Positions 6,858 through 8,986 of a stretch of DNA of 8,986 nt are shown in pieces (the stretch's first letter is position 1; each line of letters begins with the position of its first letter). Location: NCBI GenBank assembly GCA_000405345.1, contig ASPC01000065.1, positions 1 through 8,986 of the forward strand, given 5' to 3'. Source of the DNA: Atribacteria bacterium SCGC AAA255-N14 (GTDB taxonomy: Bacteria > Atribacterota > JS1 > SB-45 > 34-128). Position numbers and translations under genes: made by a program. The notes under the pieces were generated by a model that was not told the DNA's origin, did not search any database, and saw only the letters and a list, made by a program, of their open reading frames with translations.

Positions 6858-8132
6858 TCACTTAGTTGCTGCCGCTTTCATATTATTTACAAATTTGTTT
6901 GCCGTCACCCCTCCTGAAATAAGTTTAGCAAACTCAGAGAATGCGATTGTTGTTAAATCGCCGCCATCCCATATATTACAAGCCCATGCATGATGTTTTG
7001 TAGCACCTTCAAATAACGGTTTTACCTCTGACAATATTTCAGGCCATTCTGTATCAAGAGTTACAGGCATACTAAGGGCTATATCAGAAAAGTCACCCTG
7101 AGTTTCCTTGTTTACAATATAAGTAAGAAGTTCAAATGCCGCATCTGCATTTTTGCTGTTTTTATTAATAACATAGCTCTGTGAGCCGAACTGCATTACA
7201 GTATTATTTTCAGTTGCATTGGGAATGTTAGGAAATGCAAATGCGCCCCATTTAAAGTCTGGTCCTGTAGTACCTTTTAATTCATTAGGCAGCCATGAAC
7301 CATTCAGGTACATGCCGGCTTTTTCGAGAGCCAGTTCCTGCTGACCAGCCGGATATTTATTACTTGCTGCCGTCTCTGAAATATATCCCTTCTTGTAGAG
7401 GTCTTCAAATGCTTCAGCAAACTGAGCAACTGCAGGGTCTTTCCACATAGCACCTGTTTCGTCCTGCATAAGCTGTGACACCCATTCTTCACCTTTTAAT
7501 AAGCCCAGATATTGTCCTGTAAGCAAATCCAAATATGCATCATCAACAGTTATAGGAGCAACTCCTGCCTTTTTTAATTTTTCACATACAGTAAGAAATT
7601 CATCCCATGTTTGTGGAGTCTTGTCTATGCCTGCATTCTGGAAAACATTCTTACTATAGAATATACAAACAATATACGCTTGGTTCGGTACATAATACTG
7701 CCCTTGATCCTCTGAAAGGCTGGATGTCCAGGTTACAAGTGCAGGAATCAATGTATCCTTGAATGATTCGCCATCAGTTGTGGTATAAGTCTTTGCAAAA
7801 TAGTCATCTAACTTAAGAGTATAGTCTACACCAAGATTACCGGCAAGCCATTCGGGGTCATTTTCAAAAATATCAATATTCTCTCCTGCATCTAAAGCAG
7901 CTTTTAGAATCTTTCTAATGTCACGTCCGCTCCACTGAACAGTAACATTTATTCCTGGGTTTGCAGCTTCAAAATTGTTAATTGCAGCCTTGATCACTTT
8001 GGCCTGCGGCTCATTTTCACTCCACATGGACCAGTAAACTATTGTTTTTGTTCCTCCAGCTGCTGCCCCTGCTATTAAAGATGCGGAAACAACAAATGTA
8101 ACTATCAGTAGCCAAATAAATAATTTTTTCAT
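6858..8132 (-). CDS. Extracellular sugar-binding protein of ABC importer (solute-binding protein family 1)
   Basis: A 424-residue substrate receptor of a CUT1 importer. Residues 1 to about 25 form a Sec signal peptide (MKK, then a hydrophobic core FIWLLIVTFVVSASLIAGAAAG) with an AxA-type signal peptidase I site. There is no cysteine at the cleavage region, so it is not a lipoprotein. The mature part begins KTIVYWSMWSENEPQ, and AAINNFEAANPGINVTVQW (49-67) is the hallmark first-lobe segment of family 1 binding proteins. GMYLNGSWLPNEL and the MQFGSQSYVINKNSKNADAAFELL block are the usual hinge and second-lobe features. Several Trp (W34, W37, W67 and later ones) could stack on a sugar; the ligand cannot be named. 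ATG at 8130-8132 follows AGGAGGA (8141-8147) by eight bases. It is the first gene of the importer operon, and the leader in front of it is long and structured. No ATPase gene follows, so a shared MsmX-type ATPase is expected elsewhere. Confidence 0.94.
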   Translation of the reverse strand: MKKLFIWLLIVTFVVSASLIAGAAAGGTKTIVYWSMWSENEPQAKVIKAAINNFEAANPGINVTVQWSGRDIRKILKAALDAGENIDIFENDPEWLAGNLGVDYTLKLDDYFAKTYTTTDGESFKDTLIPALVTWTSSLSEDQGQYYVPNQAYIVCIFYSKNVFQNAGIDKTPQTWDEFLTVCEKLKKAGVAPITVDDAYLDLLTGQYLGLLKGEEWVSQLMQDETGAMWKDPAVAQFAEAFEDLYKKGYISETAASNKYPAGQQELALEKAGMYLNGSWLPNELKGTTGPDFKWGAFAFPNIPNATENNTVMQFGSQSYVINKNSKNADAAFELLTYIVNKETQGDFSDIALSMPVTLDTEWPEILSEVKPLFEGATKHHAWACNIWDGGDLTTIAFSEFAKLISGGVTANKFVNNMKAAATK

Positions 8133-8189
8133 TGTAAAACTCCTCCTAATTTTAAAAATTAATAATGGGTACGATAAAATTTAACTCGG

Positions 8190-8232
8190 GATTTGTTTTA
8201 AGTACTGGTACCGCTACTAACCTAAACAAATC
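8190..8232 (-). repeat. Inverted repeat with 9-bp arms in the importer leader
   Basis: GATTTGTTT (8190-8198) pairs perfectly with AAACAAATC (8224-8232) across 25 bases. The enclosed sequence has its own imperfect dyad around GGTACC (AGTACTGGTACCGCTACT, 8201-8218). It could be a nested operator or an RNA stem-loop. It lies about 40 bases upstream of the ribosome binding site. Confidence 0.55.
8206..8219. promoter_or_regulatory. Candidate LacI-family operator
   Basis: TGGTACCGCTACTA is an imperfect palindrome (four of six positions symmetric) around a central CG, the layout of LacI/GalR-family operators. It lies upstream of the sugar-importer operon, where such a repressor site is expected. 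No regulator gene is in the window. A single, degenerate site is weak evidence. Confidence 0.3.
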
Positions 8233-8345
8233 TCACTTATTTTAATCTCATAGACATCATCTCCTTCCATGGAAATTTTACCAGGCATTTTTAAAAAGAT
8301 TACACTTGTTCTTTTTAATCGTTCTTCTATTGATGCCTGGTTAGG
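8217..8345 (-). other. Cryptic 42-codon open frame, possible gene remnant
   Basis: Reading from 8345 down to the TAG at 8217-8219 gives a peptide of protein-like composition, with ASIEERLKRTSVIFLK followed by MPGKISMEGDDVYEIKISEI. The only in-frame start is an ATG at 8286-8288 (23 codons) with no Shine-Dalgarno sequence before it, and an in-frame stop lies just upstream at 8346-8348. The frame ends in two consecutive TAGs. It could be the tail of a decayed gene, a leader peptide or chance. It overlaps both inverted repeats, which argues for chance or dual use. Confidence 0.2.
8280..8341 (-). repeat. Nested inverted repeats forming a two-tier hairpin in the importer leader
   Basis: The outer arms ACCAGGCAT (8280-8288) and ATGCCTGGT (8333-8341) are a perfect 9-bp pair. 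Inside them TTAAAAAG (8291-8298) pairs with CTTTTTAA (8311-8318), extended by one further A-T pair. On the minus-strand RNA this gives a lower stem, an asymmetric internal loop (14 bases on one side, 2 on the other), an upper stem and a loop of about 10-12 bases. No U run follows, so it is not a terminator. It may be a regulatory RNA element. Confidence 0.5.
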
Positions 8346-8448
8346 CTATACATTAATTTTCGTTTCGCACTAATTACCCATCTTTTTTTGATGTTTGATA
8401 AACAATTCCTAAAGCTTATAAGATAGCAAACCTTTTTAAATAAAGTTT

Positions 8449-8986
8449 TTATAACTTTTTCTCCAACATTATATATTTTATCCAGGGTTCAAATCCTATT
8501 TTTTTATAATAATCTACTAAATCGGTCCAATCAATTACCATATGTTTGTAGCTTTTTTGCTGAAAATATTGGATAATATTAACCATTAAATATATCCCAT
8601 ATCCCTTCCCCCTGCAATTATCTGCAATTCCTATCGGACCCAACCCCAGAGAATCTTTTTGCCATTTAAAACACCAGTTAATATTTGGCCCCAAATAGGA
8701 TGATTTAAAAGTGTTGGTTCTGGCAAAACCTACTATATCATCAGAATCCCATAGAAGCCAATAATCCTCAATACCACCCGAGCCACCCGAGATACGCCCA
8801 ATATTTTCAGCTTCAAAATACCAGCGTTCAGGGAAATTTTTTTCTAAGAATTTCAACAAAAAAGGGCTTGTTTTCTGGGTAGCTGTTTCTATGCGTAAGT
8901 TTAAATCCTTTTCTTTCAGTAGCACCTCTTCATTTATTTTTTGGGAAATTTTAAACTTAGAAATATTTTGATAAAGGTCATATACT
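8449..8986 (-). CDS. GNAT family N-acetyltransferase, 5' end outside the window (probable C-terminal domain of a two-domain protein)
   Basis: An acetyl-CoA-dependent N-acetyltransferase domain; the acceptor is unknown. The acetyl-CoA pyrophosphate loop is visible as LGPIGIADNCRGKGYG (R-G-K-G-Y-G matching the Q/R-x-x-G-x-G/A motif), and the family's closing segment is DYYKKIGFEPW before the stop. A GTG at 8923-8925 could serve as a start, but it has no good Shine-Dalgarno sequence and the frame stays open for 20 more codons to the window edge. Those codons read VYDLYQNISKFKISQKINEE, which resembles the end of a preceding GNAT domain (LY..xGFK). I therefore read it as a tandem-GNAT protein cut by the window edge. 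It is separated from the importer operon by about 315 bases, so it is probably a separate transcription unit with no evident functional link. Confidence 0.8.
   Translation of the reverse strand, partial: VYDLYQNISKFKISQKINEEVLLKEKDLNLRIETATQKTSPFLLKFLEKNFPERWYFEAENIGRISGGSGGIEDYWLLWDSDDIVGFARTNTFKSSYLGPNINWCFKWQKDSLGLGPIGIADNCRGKGYGIYLMVNIIQYFQQKSYKHMVIDWTDLVDYYKKIGFEPWIKYIMLEKKL

Larger units (their letters stand above)
8133..8448 (-). promoter_or_regulatory. Long non-coding leader/promoter region upstream of the importer operon
   Basis: About 315 bases separate the GNAT stop from the binding-protein start. Apart from the ribosome binding site at 8141-8147 it contains two inverted repeats (8190-8232 and 8280-8341), a perfect 10-base palindrome TTCCATGGAA (8265-8274), a LacI-type operator candidate (8206-8219) and a short cryptic open frame. 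I see no convincing sigma-A promoter. The best weak candidate is TTGTTT at 8225-8230 (minus strand) with a poor -10 about 17-19 bases further on, around 8200-8207. No clear terminator for the GNAT gene is visible. Confidence 0.5.

Noticed and set aside
6729..6917. A 62-codon plus-strand open frame covering the permease/binding-protein gap
   Set aside because: It overlaps the hairpin and the binding-protein 3' end, has no Shine-Dalgarno sequence, and its composition reflects the inverted repeat.
1..8986. CRISPR arrays, tRNA or rRNA genes, insertion sequences, toxin-antitoxin or phage defence genes
   Set aside because: No spaced direct repeats, no tRNA-like cloverleaf or rRNA sequence, and no transposase or defence protein motifs were found by reading both strands.

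Overview
The window comes from a low-GC bacterium with strong AGGAGG-type ribosome binding sites and tightly packed operons. The genome style fits a fermentative, carbohydrate-using anaerobe. The solute-binding protein has a plain signal peptide with no lipobox cysteine, which points away from a typical monoderm Firmicute and towards a diderm group such as Halanaerobiales, Spirochaetes or Thermotogae. No taxon can be fixed from the sequence alone.

Layout: almost everything reads on the minus strand. From right to left (the direction of transcription) the window holds: the 3' part of a GNAT acetyltransferase gene that runs off the right edge (8449-8986); a roughly 315-base leader with two inverted repeats and a LacI-type operator candidate; and a CUT1-type carbohydrate ABC importer without an ATPase gene (solute-binding protein 6858-8132, MalF-like permease 5788-6699, MalG-like permease 4921-5775). 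Then come a DUF5107/TPR protein (2873-4906), a TIM-barrel sugar isomerase/epimerase-like protein (1912-2766), a Gfo/Idh/MocA dehydrogenase (951-1910) and a second Gfo/Idh/MocA gene (212-932). The second dehydrogenase gene carries a frameshift and has lost its 3' end. On the plus strand, 2-253 is an internal piece of etfB (electron-transfer flavoprotein beta subunit). It breaks off at the same point (about 245-253) where the dehydrogenase breaks off, so two unrelated truncated genes meet tail to tail.

How the genes work together (inference): a sugar, glycoside or sugar acid is bound by the solute-binding protein and imported by the two permeases with a shared ATPase encoded elsewhere. It is then handled in the cytoplasm by the DUF5107 protein, the TIM-barrel protein and two NAD(P)-dependent dehydrogenases. 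No classical glycoside hydrolase or sugar kinase is visible. The set instead resembles oxidation-based sugar routes (inositol-type, or 3-keto-glycoside cleavage), with DUF5107 as the uncharacterised component. The left-edge junction may be a real rearrangement or an assembly chimera and should be tested first.
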